Source: Methanoregula formicica SMSP (GTDB lineage Archaea; Halobacteriota; Methanomicrobia; Methanomicrobiales; Methanospirillaceae). From it: a stretch of DNA of 64,000 bases. Position numbers and translations under genes: made by a program. Under the pieces are notes generated by a model. It did no database searches and had not been told where the DNA came from. It saw nothing but the letters and a program-made list of their open reading frames with translations. The stretch spans positions 1,612,001-1,676,000 of the forward strand of contig NC_019943.1 of the NCBI RefSeq assembly GCF_000327485.1. The letters run 5' to 3'. Below, one piece after another: positions 48,148 to 57,024 of this stretch (position 1 is its first letter; each line of letters begins with the position of its first letter).

Positions 48148-48639
48148 GTGAAGAACATCGTCCTGATCGGCATGCCGGGAGCCGGAAAGAGCACTATCGG
48201 TGTTGTCCTTGCCAAGGCGCTGAAAAAGAAGTTTGTTGATACGGACCTCCTCATTCAGGAAGAGACAGGACGAGCCCTGCAGGAGATCCTTGATACAGAC
48301 GGCACAGCAACATTCCGGAAGATTGAGGAAGATGTCATCATCTCGCACAGGTTCCATAACACGGTGATTGCAACCGGGGGGAGTGTTGTCCTGAGCCCGA
48401 AAGCAATGGAGCACCTTAAAACGGATGGGATAATCGTGTACCTGAAGGTCTCACTTCCGGAGATCGAGAAAAGACTGGTCAACATCAGAACACGGGGCAT
48501 CGTGCTGGAGACAGGCCAGACACTTCAGGCTGTTTACGACCAGCGGGTGCCGCTGTACGAGCAGTATGCCGACATCACGGTCGACTGCTCCGGCCATGAC
48601 TTCGAACGGGTTGTCGCGAAGATCCTGGAACGGATGTGA
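48148..48639 (+). CDS. Shikimate kinase, P-loop (bacterial-type, AroK-like)
   Basis: 163 residues of the NMP-kinase fold: Walker A GMPGAGKST (8-16), the shikimate-binding FVDTDLLIQEETG, the Arg in FRKIEEDVI, TGGSVVLSP (bacterial enzymes have three Gly; the third is Ser here), a lid Arg in RTRGIVLETGQTL, and DQRVPLYEQYADITVDC. It would phosphorylate shikimate in aromatic amino-acid synthesis. Most archaea use an unrelated GHMP-type shikimate kinase, so either this is a transferred enzyme or it has another small-molecule substrate. It starts at GTG 48148 with GGAG ten bases upstream. Confidence 0.75.
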   Translation: MKNIVLIGMPGAGKSTIGVVLAKALKKKFVDTDLLIQEETGRALQEILDTDGTATFRKIEEDVIISHRFHNTVIATGGSVVLSPKAMEHLKTDGIIVYLKVSLPEIEKRLVNIRTRGIVLETGQTLQAVYDQRVPLYEQYADITVDCSGHDFERVVAKILERM

Positions 48640-48697
48640 CAGACAAAGAACCGTGAGTTACTGGAAAAACAAAGGGAGATATCTTCCGATGAAACAA

Positions 48698-50377
48698 TCA
48701 TTTTTTCCGTAACAGGATAATCCCGCTGACTGCCAGTACCGCAACAAGGACACCGAGCAGCGTCTTTTTTGCCGGGGTCGTGGGGACCGTGGTTGAAACC
48801 GGCTGCTTGGAATCCAGCCAGTCCATTACGTATGTCAGCTGGACGTCCTCGCCTGCTATGGCCCGGGCAAGAGTCGCTTCGTTCAGCGGGACACGGACCG
48901 TAGGTGAAACTCCTCCTTTGAGAACTGCGTTACTATCAACCTGGATCGTCCCGTGCTCGTCCAGCGAGGCGCCATCCGGGAAGAGGATATACATCCCGAG
49001 CGGGAGCGCAGCCTGGAAATTGTTCATGCCGAACGCCCCGTTGGACCCGTAGAAGGAGACAATCGCCCCGGTACCTGAGCGGACAAACACGTTCGGGACA
49101 CCTTCACCCGAACTTATCGTATCGGGAGATACCATGACCGCGACCGGGCCTTCGTACCGGACTGCCTGCGGCTGCGACCAGGCCTCGGTCAGAACCGGGA
49201 ACTGTTTTGTGCCGGGATCGTACTTCGTGCCGTACTCGTAGAAGACCGGCCGGTCAACGAACCAGCCGGCCATGCAGGCCGCAAGGTTGTCGTCCCCGCC
49301 GCCATTGAACCGGAGGTCGAGGACAATGCCGGGGGACTTGTTCGCGATGGCCGAGAGCATCGCGGCCTTAAACGGCTGGTACACTTCATAACGTTCTTCG
49401 TACACGGCAATGTAAGTGTACCCGTTCCGGAGAGTCTTCACCGTCACGATATCGTTGCTGACCTGCGGGCGGATGCCGTGGAGCTGGTCATCGGTGCCAA
49501 TGTCATTGACTGCCTTTCCGAGATAGAACGTGCCCTGTGTGAGCGTATCGTACCGGTCATCATATGCGGTCAGGTTCAGGACCCGGGGGTGGGGGATGGA
49601 ACCGTACGTGATTTTCACCAGAGCAGGTGTGCCGATCGGGGCACGGATGAGGAGCCGGGTCTTCTGGACCCGGATGCCCTCTTCGGTCGAGGGCTTCTTG
49701 TACGCCCAGATGAACGAGGTCGCATTAATGGCGTCGTGGATCTCAACGCCGTTCCAGCCGGTCACTTCGTCACCGGACCGGATACCGGCCTGTTCGGCGG
49801 CACTCCCGTTTGCCACGTATGCCACGACAACATCGCCGGAGTCCAGCTGCACGAGCGATATCCCGTACCCGCCCCCGATATCCGCATACTTTGCGCCAAA
49901 GTCGCCTTCGTTCGGGAGGACATTCACGTGCCCGTCCGGGATCGCGTACAGGTATCCCCGGATCGCCCGGTAATACGCGGCTTTGTCCTGTGCCTTTTCA
50001 GCTGCCTTCACCGCAGGCTCCCGGGTAGTATAGAGCTCGTCCCAGTCAATGTTCTTCCACTGCGAGAAAGCATAGCGCTCCTTCATCAGGGAATGGAGTG
50101 AAGAGAATGCGTGGCTCCAGGTGTTGTTGGTGAAGTCCGCAGGAGGCGTCATGTTCGCTGCAATGGGTGCAAAGGGGGCGTTTGCATCCTCCGTGTATGC
50201 CGTCTCATTGCCCTGCTCGAAGATGGCGCAGGTGTCCTTCCAGACCGTGAGGCTGCCCGGGTCTGCGGCCAGGGCGGGAGCTGCTACAAGGATGAGTGAG
50301 AGAAGGGTAACAACGACACGAAACCGGTGTACCACATTCGTTCTACACTCGCCGGGGGAAGGGGAAGCAGGACTCAT
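48698..50377 (-). CDS. Secreted, membrane-anchored S41-family peptidase with PDZ domain
   Basis: 559 residues. It has a signal peptide (VVVTLLSLILVAAPALA), an N-terminal helical region, and a PDZ-like domain (about 165-215, GGGYGISLVQLDSGD and AAEQAGIRSGDEVTGWNG). The S41 catalytic core has IVLDLRFNGGGDDN and the putative nucleophile in VSPDTISSGEGVPN. A Thr/Pro linker and a C-terminal membrane helix ending LLRKK complete it. It would act outside the cell on surface or secreted proteins. The expected Lys of the Ser/Lys dyad is not obvious (GAFGMNN replaces the usual GxxTxGKG), so activity is uncertain. Confidence 0.82.
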   Translation of the reverse strand: MSPASPSPGECRTNVVHRFRVVVTLLSLILVAAPALAADPGSLTVWKDTCAIFEQGNETAYTEDANAPFAPIAANMTPPADFTNNTWSHAFSSLHSLMKERYAFSQWKNIDWDELYTTREPAVKAAEKAQDKAAYYRAIRGYLYAIPDGHVNVLPNEGDFGAKYADIGGGYGISLVQLDSGDVVVAYVANGSAAEQAGIRSGDEVTGWNGVEIHDAINATSFIWAYKKPSTEEGIRVQKTRLLIRAPIGTPALVKITYGSIPHPRVLNLTAYDDRYDTLTQGTFYLGKAVNDIGTDDQLHGIRPQVSNDIVTVKTLRNGYTYIAVYEERYEVYQPFKAAMLSAIANKSPGIVLDLRFNGGGDDNLAACMAGWFVDRPVFYEYGTKYDPGTKQFPVLTEAWSQPQAVRYEGPVAVMVSPDTISSGEGVPNVFVRSGTGAIVSFYGSNGAFGMNNFQAALPLGMYILFPDGASLDEHGTIQVDSNAVLKGGVSPTVRVPLNEATLARAIAGEDVQLTYVMDWLDSKQPVSTTVPTTPAKKTLLGVLVAVLAVSGIILLRKK

Positions 50378-50460
50378 GCTGCTTCTCTATTATCGTGCAT
50401 TCGGTTAAGGTATTTTCCCCTACGACCGGATGCCGGGCATACAAAAAAGGGAAAGACTGG

Positions 50461-50622
50461 TCACCATGACTTCCATCCCCGGGATTTGTACTTCCGCAGG
50501 AGTTCGCCAAATTTTCGGAAAAACTGTTTCTCTTCAAGCCGGAATCCCTTGTTGAGCTGCCGGCGGGCACGAGATGTATCATGGCGGTACCAGAACCGGG
50601 TTGTCTTCACGGTATCTGACAT
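50461..50622 (-). CDS. Small basic protein, hypothetical
   Basis: 53 residues from an ATG at 50622, strongly basic (KTTRFWYRHDTSRARR, FFRKFGELLRKYKSRGWKSW), with no membrane segment. It lies in the 431-base gap between the S41 peptidase and the DUF4013 gene; nothing else in that gap was recognised. A Shine-Dalgarno sequence is not clear (AGGT touches the ATG). It could be a nucleic-acid-binding peptide or a chance frame. Confidence 0.35.
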   Translation of the reverse strand: MSDTVKTTRFWYRHDTSRARRQLNKGFRLEEKQFFRKFGELLRKYKSRGWKSW

Positions 50623-50808
50623 ACCTGATTGTTTTTTCTGGCTCTTTTCCATTCTTTGTGGTCGCGGGCTGCGTACCAATCGTCGGAACTTCCCTCGTTC
50701 AACCATATGGCCGGTGCGCGATCCGCTGCCACGAGTGCCCCGGGGCCATGAACGCTGCGAAAAACGTGCCTTTTGGCCAATGCACTTATTATCCCGGACT
50801 TATGACCG

Positions 50809-51612
50809 ATGAATATGGATAACGGAATCCTCGTTACCGAATCGTTCAGCTATGCAAAGGAGACTCTTGCCGGGAAATGGACCCGCTGGCTCACCTTCAT
50901 CATCTGCGGCCTCCCTATGGCGCTCCTCCCGTTCGTCTTCGATCCGGAGAAGATCGCAGTGGCTACCAAGTTCAGCTGGGACCTCATCCCGATCAGGGAG
51001 ATCGCAGCCCTGATGATCGCTGCCTTCCTTCTCTCGTTCATCACCTCGGGTTACCTGGCCCGGATCTACCGGGGCGCAGCAACCCCGCCGGAGTTCGACA
51101 ACTGGGGCCCGCTTTATATTGACGGGATTAAGATCGCCGTGACAGGGATCCTCTGGTTCATTCCGGTAATCCTTGCCTTTGCGCTGATGGTTGTATTCGC
51201 TATCCTTGGCTTATCGCATGACAGCCCCCTGCCCGGGCCTCTTGGCATCGGCCTTGTCATCATCTTTGTCATTCTCGCGATCGCCCTTGCCATCATCGCA
51301 CTGCTTTACAGCATGATGGGCATCATCCGCTGTGCCCGCACGGGGAGCATCCGCGAGGGTATCCGCTTCACAGCCATTACGGAGACCCTGAAGTCCATCG
51401 GCTGGGTGAACTACATCATCGCTCTCGTTATCCTCTTCGTCATCGGGATCGTATTCTTTTTCGCCCTGAGTGCCATCTCCCTCATCCCGTACGTGGGAGA
51501 TATCATCCAGCTCGTCTTCATCCCATTCTATACAGTATTCTCGGCCCGGTACATGACCCGGGTGTACGAGCACAGCGAATCGCAGGCAGCGGCGCCGGTT
51601 GTGACGGGTTAG
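50809..51612 (+). CDS. DUF4013 polytopic membrane protein (paralog of 9549)
   Basis: 267 residues with about six membrane helices. It shares with the protein at 9549 the blocks ESFSYAKETLAGKW, YLARIYRG, LYIDGIKIAVTGILW, CARTGSIREGIRF and IGWVNYIIALVILF. The linker after helix three (LGLSHDSPLPGPLG) is longer. Function unknown. A stem-loop plus T-run terminator lies just downstream. Confidence 0.8.
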   Translation: MNMDNGILVTESFSYAKETLAGKWTRWLTFIICGLPMALLPFVFDPEKIAVATKFSWDLIPIREIAALMIAAFLLSFITSGYLARIYRGAATPPEFDNWGPLYIDGIKIAVTGILWFIPVILAFALMVVFAILGLSHDSPLPGPLGIGLVIIFVILAIALAIIALLYSMMGIIRCARTGSIREGIRFTAITETLKSIGWVNYIIALVILFVIGIVFFFALSAISLIPYVGDIIQLVFIPFYTVFSARYMTRVYEHSESQAAAPVVTG

Positions 51613-51632
51613 ATTTTTTTCTTTTTTAATAG

Positions 51633-51659
51633 AGTCCGGGCACCGGACTGTCATTTTTT
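51633..51659 (+). terminator. Hairpin plus T-run terminator after the DUF4013 gene
   Basis: AGTCCGG and CCGGACT form a perfect seven-pair stem around GCA, followed four bases later by six T (51654-51659). An additional T-rich tract (51614-51628) precedes it. This is bacterial-like in form. Confidence 0.55.
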
Positions 51660-51789
51660 ACATGCTCTGCTGAAGCTCGTTCTGAAAAAAGGGCTGATTG
51701 TGCGCAAATCTTAAAACAAATCTCTGAAACCGGAACTTCCGAAACAAGATAGAATTCTTCCTGTTATGATCGCCCCCCTTGCGCCAGCC

Positions 51790-51858
51790 CGCCCCGGGGC
51801 GCCCTTCGGGGCGGCGGCCGTTCATCACAAATGGGGGTATGGGGGCATCAGCCCCCAT
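51790..51858. repeat. GC-rich palindromic element with three hairpins
   Basis: Three adjacent hairpins stand out in the 331-base gap (51613-51943): CGCCCCGGGGCG at 51790-51801 is a perfect palindrome; CGCCC-TTCG-GGGCG at 51800-51813 has a stable TTCG tetraloop; and ATGGGGGC-ATCA-GCCCCCAT at 51839-51858 is a perfect eight-pair stem. The block differs sharply in composition from the A/T-rich flanks. It looks like an interspersed palindromic repeat or a structured RNA; no second copy was found in this window. Confidence 0.5.
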
Positions 51859-51943
51859 CGATACTTCAAAGGATTTCAACACAGCGAAATTTTTTAATGC
51901 TATCCCGGAACAAAACAAAAACCAGAATAAAAAAAGAGAGAAA

Positions 51944-52540
51944 TTACTTAATCTTTGCCGCGGCCTTGCCGGCAACAGTCTTCAGCACCTCATAATCGCT
52001 GGCAGTGCCGTTTGCGTACAACTCCTCATATACATCATACTTCACGAATGCGATAATGTAAACGTCAAAAGGTTCGCCGGGTTGGGTCACTTTCAGCGCA
52101 CTGCTCGCATCACCGATGCCGGGCGACGGCAGGTCTACAATCGTGACATTCCTGTCTTCGATTGTCCAGTTCTTGAAGCTCGACACGGTGTCGAGGACAA
52201 TGAGCGTGATATTTTCCGCTGGGTACACGGAAATCAGCTGGTCGAGCCCGCGGGCATCCGGGCCCCGGACCTCAAAGGAGACTCCATATCCTTTCTTCCA
52301 GCCCTTTCCCAGCGCCCATTCCCGCATGTCTGATGCGTTCCGCTGGAATTCCTCCACCAGCATGAAGTTCGCCGGGAGATCGGATAGCTGCAACGCCATC
52401 TTCGCGGGTTCGAGGGTCGAGAGTTTCTGCCCGGGTGCGGGCTGTGCGGGAGCTGTATTCGTGCAGCCCGCAATACCGGCACAGAGGATAAGTGCAATGG
52501 ACATGAGTACGATCATGAAGTAAAAAGACAGTTTTCTCAT
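51944..52540 (-). CDS. Putative lipoprotein of unknown function
   Basis: 198 residues from the ATG at 52540. The signal peptide MRKLSFYFMIVLMSIALILC leads to the lipobox AGIAGC. The mature part starts with a Pro/Ala linker and holds a small alpha/beta domain (LQLSDLPANFMLVEEFQRN, YGVSFEVRGPDARG, LIVLDTVSSFKNWTIEDRN). The family was not recognised, although SDLP-x-NF-type phrases are common in methanomicrobial lipoproteins. Outside-facing, lipid-anchored by inference. Confidence 0.7.
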   Translation of the reverse strand: MRKLSFYFMIVLMSIALILCAGIAGCTNTAPAQPAPGQKLSTLEPAKMALQLSDLPANFMLVEEFQRNASDMREWALGKGWKKGYGVSFEVRGPDARGLDQLISVYPAENITLIVLDTVSSFKNWTIEDRNVTIVDLPSPGIGDASSALKVTQPGEPFDVYIIAFVKYDVYEELYANGTASDYEVLKTVAGKAAAKIK

Positions 52541-52645
52541 GGTAATGCATGCCCCGGCAAAACGGTTAAGGGTTACCCGCAAAAGGGAGCCGGGCTGCGA
52601 CAGGGCGACTTCCCGTTGTTAAAAAATAAGAGAGAATATGTCGCT

Positions 52646-52804
52646 TCAGCTGACCAGCACACCGACAAGCGCACCGGCAATCGCCGCAGCGGCAGCAATG
52701 GCGCAGGTCTCAAGGATGGTCCGGAACATGGGCATCTCGCCAGAGCATTGCCAGATCGAGTTTTTCATCCTGCAGAAAGGGGAAGGACCCGGGGACGTGT
52801 TCAT
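52646..52804 (-). CDS. Small membrane protein, hypothetical
   Basis: 52 residues from the ATG at 52804. A polar N-terminus with two Cys is followed by one Ala-rich membrane helix at the C-terminus (AIAAAAAIAGALVGVLVS). GGGGGT about seven bases ahead of the ATG on the minus strand, and a TATA-like CTTAAATATT farther upstream, support it. No family was recognised. It fills most of the 490-base gap between the lipoprotein and the TMEM175 gene. Confidence 0.5.
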   Translation of the reverse strand: MNTSPGPSPFCRMKNSIWQCSGEMPMFRTILETCAIAAAAAIAGALVGVLVS

Positions 52805-53030
52805 GTGAAATACCCCCGGCAACACTGTGTAAAAATTATGGTGACAAGTGTAATCTGGAATAATATTTAAGCATGGGTAAAAGGTGAGCGAGACAGCCGT
52901 TTTTTCAAGAGTCAAATCTGGCTTGGCCACCACCGTCGGGGTTCCGCTGCGCGCAGGATCCTGCAATGCAACAGGGATCTTGCTGGCAGCAACCATTATT
53001 CCTTATGGGCGCTGAACTCTCCGGCAGTCC

Positions 53031-53681
53031 ATGACAGAAGAAACCTCTTCATTCGGGACCATGCACCTCACGAAGAGCCGGCTCGAATCGCTCTCCGATG
53101 GGATCTTCGCGTTCGCGATGACCCTGCTTGTTATCAGTATCAACCTGCCGGATAAGTCCCGGATCGTGCAGTCGCAGGCATATGCAACGCACCTCATCCT
53201 CTCGCTGTACTCGGATTTCTTCCACTATGTCCTCGCTTTCCTCATCCTCGGAGCATTCTGGCTGAGCCACCACATTATGATCCACCCGGTAAAAACTCTT
53301 GACCGTATCTTTATCTGGCTCAACCTCGGGACCCTGCTCTTTGTCTCCCTCCTTCCTTTCTCCACTTCATTTGCGGGAGATTTCCCGGATACTTCTCTTG
53401 GCGCGATAGTCTTCGAGGCCAATCTCCTTGCTATTGGCCTTGGAATGTTCTGCCAGTGGAAGTACGCAACCAGCAGCCACCGGCTTGTAGGGGCTGAGCT
53501 TCCGGATGAATTCATCCGGCACGTAGCCTTGGGCACGCTCGTTGTCCCCGGGATCTCGTTCCTCGGCATTCTTATTGCCCTGACGGGAAACCTCTACAGC
53601 CAGGCTGTATACCTGATGCTCCCTTTTGTGGGATTCCTGCTCCACCATTATCACCGCAATGACCGGGTTTCTTCAGCCTGA
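53031..53681 (+). CDS. TMEM175-family potassium channel-like protein (DUF1211)
   Basis: 216 residues with about six membrane helices. The first helix has the family signature RLESLSDGIFAFAMTLLVIS (the usual motif is R..FSD...AI..TLL), which lines the pore in TMEM175 channels. GAFWLSHHIMIHPV follows in helix three. Prokaryotic members form tetrameric K+-selective leak channels. An internal ATG at residue 11 is an alternative start. It has no operon partner. Confidence 0.85.
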   Translation: MTEETSSFGTMHLTKSRLESLSDGIFAFAMTLLVISINLPDKSRIVQSQAYATHLILSLYSDFFHYVLAFLILGAFWLSHHIMIHPVKTLDRIFIWLNLGTLLFVSLLPFSTSFAGDFPDTSLGAIVFEANLLAIGLGMFCQWKYATSSHRLVGAELPDEFIRHVALGTLVVPGISFLGILIALTGNLYSQAVYLMLPFVGFLLHHYHRNDRVSSA

Positions 53682-53770
53682 TCCGGCCCCGGCGTTTTCT
53701 TTTCGCATCGTTTCATTAAACGGAATTTTTCCGCTGATGCTCGTGCACGGTCAGGCACGACGGGCCTGCA

Positions 53771-55336
53771 TCAGAGAGCCAGCATCACACAGAGCATAAC
53801 ACCGATAGTGAGGGTGAGCGCAACCGCCACCGGGGCAACACGGCGGACAACCTCGCCCTCGATACCTATCTTGTCGATGACAGCAGCCGCGTTGATGATC
53901 TTTGCCACAGCAACACCGGAAGCAACTCCCCCGGCCGTTGCATGCGCCGCGTATACGGGCATGAAGTCAAGCGAGAGGACATTTGTCGATTTGTCGATAA
54001 TGCCGTAGAACATCACGTTCGAAGAGGCCTCGCTGCCGGAGATGAACGATCCAAAGAGTCCCAGCAGTGGGGAGATGAGCGGGAACCCAACACCAAACGT
54101 CAGGGCGAGCGTGAGTCCGATGACCGCGTTCATGTTCAAGGCGTCTGCACCGGGCAGGAACGAGAGGGTTCCGCCAACGACCGACCGGCCGGACCAGTCC
54201 ATAACATACGCAATGGCAAAGAAGACCATGGCAGCGAGTGTCGGGCTCCAGGCCCTTTTCACCCAGAGCGAGAGGATGTCCTTTGCCTCAGTACGGTTCC
54301 GGACAAGGAACGGGGCGGAGATGAGCGTACTTACAACCACCCAGAAGTAGGCCTGGTTGAGGAGCTTTAAGTCAATGACCTTGTCGGCAATGACCGGAAC
54401 CTTCTGCACGGGACCCAGTATAGCATAGAGCCCTGACTGGATGAGCGGGATGCTAATGATGACGGCAAACGAAACAAGGAGGATCCAGGGGAAAGCCGCC
54501 TTCCAGAGCGGCATACTGCCCTCCGGAAGGGGGATGGCCGGGGCAGCGTCTATCGGTTTTCCCCGCAGGGCCCGGAGGAGGAAGAGGACGATGATAGTCA
54601 CGAGTCCTGAGAAGACGCCCACGAGGCCGATGGCGGAGGCAGGAAGGATAGCTACAAAGAGGATAGCGGAGAAACCGAGCGTCAGGCCGGCAAGGAGTGC
54701 CGTGAAAAGCCCCTTCTTCACACCTTCAAATCCATCGGCAATCCAGAGCATGCCAAGCGCGATACCGGTAGAGATGACGGGAAGGAACAGTGCCACCTGG
54801 CAGCCAAGCGCTTTTGCGTCAAAACCAAAGGCAGCGGCGGGGATCGTGATGGGGACTGCAAGGAGCGAGAAGGAGGTGAGCGGGTCATACCCGAGGCAGG
54901 GCAGGGCAACAGCCGCAAGGGGGGAGAAGCCGAGCGCCATCATGATGGGCGGGAGCATCGTGACCGGCGTGGCACCAATCGAGACCAGGAACGACCCGAA
55001 TCCCACGTTCAGGATCATGATCTGCTCGTAGCGCTCGGCCGCGATTGATTTGACGTATGCGGTAATCCGGCTGATCGCCCCGGTCAAATCCATCATCGTT
55101 ACCTGGAGAATGGTGAAAAGGACCATGAGTGATATACCAAACGACGAGAGAATACCGGCCCAGGATGCTGCAAGCGCAACGGAGAGTGAGGTCTGGAAGA
55201 AGATCACGGCAATGACGACCGTCAGGAGCCAGCCCAGGATCGCCATCAGCGTACCCGATTGTTTCAGGAAGACGAGCCCGATGAAGATCAGGATAATGGG
55301 AAGGATGGCAAGAAGGAACAGGAAAGCAAGATCCAC
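53771..55336 (-). CDS. L-lactate/glycolate permease family transporter (LctP)
   Basis: 521 residues with about 12-14 membrane helices. LctP family blocks are ILQVTMMDLTGAISRI, GFGSFLVSIGATPVTML, LPCLGYDPLTSFSLLAVP, LLGLFGSFISGSEASSNVMFYG and HATAGGVASGVAVAK. It would carry lactate or a similar 2-hydroxy acid with protons. Lactate is not a usual methanogen substrate, so it may serve carbon assimilation. It diverges from the livK gene. The GSEASSN motif is strongly conserved in the family. Confidence 0.88.
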   Translation of the reverse strand: MDLAFLFLLAILPIILIFIGLVFLKQSGTLMAILGWLLTVVIAVIFFQTSLSVALAASWAGILSSFGISLMVLFTILQVTMMDLTGAISRITAYVKSIAAERYEQIMILNVGFGSFLVSIGATPVTMLPPIMMALGFSPLAAVALPCLGYDPLTSFSLLAVPITIPAAAFGFDAKALGCQVALFLPVISTGIALGMLWIADGFEGVKKGLFTALLAGLTLGFSAILFVAILPASAIGLVGVFSGLVTIIVLFLLRALRGKPIDAAPAIPLPEGSMPLWKAAFPWILLVSFAVIISIPLIQSGLYAILGPVQKVPVIADKVIDLKLLNQAYFWVVVSTLISAPFLVRNRTEAKDILSLWVKRAWSPTLAAMVFFAIAYVMDWSGRSVVGGTLSFLPGADALNMNAVIGLTLALTFGVGFPLISPLLGLFGSFISGSEASSNVMFYGIIDKSTNVLSLDFMPVYAAHATAGGVASGVAVAKIINAAAVIDKIGIEGEVVRRVAPVAVALTLTIGVMLCVMLAL

Positions 55337-55585
55337 AATGAACTACCCGGTGAGTCTGTCCTGAGCTGTTGGACAGGATCAAGGAAAACCATATCGTTTT
55401 GGTGCGGCACAACCGGAATCCGTTCAACGGAACATCATCGCCGCGTTTGGAAGGTATGATGTTCGATAACCCTGATTTGGATACCGTGCGCCCCCTTTCT
55501 TTGATACGACAAACATCCTGAGGTGCACCACCCCGGAGATAAACCGATAATTATTATTACGCCAGCGACCACCAATTCTTTGTCA

Positions 55586-55600
55586 TGCTATATCATAGCA
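55586..55600. promoter_or_regulatory. Inverted repeat before livK
   Basis: TGCTAT-ATC-ATAGCA is a perfect six-base inverted repeat 20 bases before the livK ATG. It may be an operator (its CATGCTA/TAGCAT core recalls the 22-bp sites near 60430 and 60500) or part of a promoter. GGGAG follows directly upstream of the ATG. Confidence 0.4.
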
Positions 55601-55619
55601 TAGAAGGGAAGGGAGTTCC

Positions 55620-56954
55620 ATGAAATATTCTGTTCTCATTATTGCGGCCCTGCTAATCGCGGCCGCATGCATTGCCGGTTGTACACAGCAGCAGGCATCA
55701 ACACAGTCCTCGCCCGCTGCATCGCAGGACACGATTAAGATCGGCGTCATCGCATCTCTGACCGGGCCTGCAAGCAATGTCGGCACCAACATGTGGCAGT
55801 CGGCGCAGGTTGCTGCTGAAAAAATCAATGCTGCGGGCGGGGTTACAGTAAAAGACGGCGCAAAAAAACAGGTAAAGCTGATTGTGGGAGACGATGAATC
55901 AACCCAGGCCGGCGGCCAGAAGGCTGCAACCAAACTCATTACCGATGACAAAGTCGACATTCTTGTCGGGGGATACTCGAGCGCCGTGACCTCGGCGTAC
56001 GAACAGACCATTGCCGAGTACAAGGTGCCGTATATCGTGACAGGCGCATCAAGCCCGATCATCACGCACCGGACCGACATCGACACGAGCTATGTCTTCC
56101 ACCACTGCCCGACTACCGACACCTACGGGGAATACACGACAACATTCATCGATGAGGTCGTCCGGGCGGCCGTGAACAAGAAACTCGGCACTGCATCCGA
56201 CCGGCCGTTCCGGCTTGCGGTCCTGTACCAGGACACCGCGTTTGGCAAAGGTGTCCAGACTGCGGTAAACAATACCATCACAAAGAAGAACCTCAACATC
56301 GTGCTCGTCTCCCAGCAGAGTTTCAAGATGGGCGAGAGCGACTTCCGCACCCAGCTGACCGCGATCAAGGCGGCAAAGCCGGACGCAGTCTATATCGCGG
56401 CGTTCCCGAACGAGGGCGCCCCGGCCATTGTGCAGGCCCGGCGGGACATCAGCCTGAACACCATCTTCCTTAATGTCGAAAACAATGACAATGCCCAGTT
56501 CTACAAGGACGTCGGGCAGTACGGCGAGTATGGCGTGATCGAAAGCCGGTTCTCGCCCTACACCGCACCTGCGGGGGCTGTTGCAACGGCACAGGACGGG
56601 TTCAAGCAGGCGTACTACAAGAAGTTCGGGACCTACCCGGACATGATGGGTGCGTCCACGTATGAAGGGGTGTTCATCGCTGCGGAGGCAATCAAATCCG
56701 CGGGAAGTACCGACAAGACCGCAGTCCGGCAGGCACTCACGACCCTGAAGATGCCGCAGGTCATTGAAGCAATGAAGGACTCGACCATCTCGTTCTCGTC
56801 TGACTTCCGCGAATCCTCGTTCGACCTCTGGATGGAGCAGCTCTATATGGATGCAGCGGCCGGTGAAACGCGGCCGAAGATCGTCTGGCCCGACAACCTG
56901 AAGACAACGGAGTTTGTCCTGCCGTCCTGGTACGAAGCGGGAAGCAGCGTATAA
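55620..56954 (+). CDS. livK: Branched-chain amino-acid-type ABC transporter, substrate-binding lipoprotein
   Basis: 444 residues. The lipoprotein signal ends in ACIAGC (Cys about 21). The periplasmic-binding fold type I follows: IKIGVIASLTGPASNVG, VDILVGGYSSAVTSA, FRLAVLYQDTAFGKG, LVSQQSFKMGESDFRTQLTAI. It captures amino acids or related solutes outside the membrane and delivers them to LivH/LivM. Ligand not determinable; similar proteins also bind urea, amides or aromatic acids. GGGAG is four bases before the ATG. First of livK-H-M. Confidence 0.9.
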   Translation: MKYSVLIIAALLIAAACIAGCTQQQASTQSSPAASQDTIKIGVIASLTGPASNVGTNMWQSAQVAAEKINAAGGVTVKDGAKKQVKLIVGDDESTQAGGQKAATKLITDDKVDILVGGYSSAVTSAYEQTIAEYKVPYIVTGASSPIITHRTDIDTSYVFHHCPTTDTYGEYTTTFIDEVVRAAVNKKLGTASDRPFRLAVLYQDTAFGKGVQTAVNNTITKKNLNIVLVSQQSFKMGESDFRTQLTAIKAAKPDAVYIAAFPNEGAPAIVQARRDISLNTIFLNVENNDNAQFYKDVGQYGEYGVIESRFSPYTAPAGAVATAQDGFKQAYYKKFGTYPDMMGASTYEGVFIAAEAIKSAGSTDKTAVRQALTTLKMPQVIEAMKDSTISFSSDFRESSFDLWMEQLYMDAAAGETRPKIVWPDNLKTTEFVLPSWYEAGSSV

Positions 56955-57024
56955 AGCATACCATCCCTTTTTATTCCGGGCATCATGATCATCTCCCTAT
57001 ACACAGGCAGGTGCTGATCGGCTC

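Noticed and set aside
51658-51975. 105-codon minus-strand frame through the palindromic element
   Set aside because: It runs through hairpins and overlaps the lipoprotein end; composition is that of the repeat, not of a gene.
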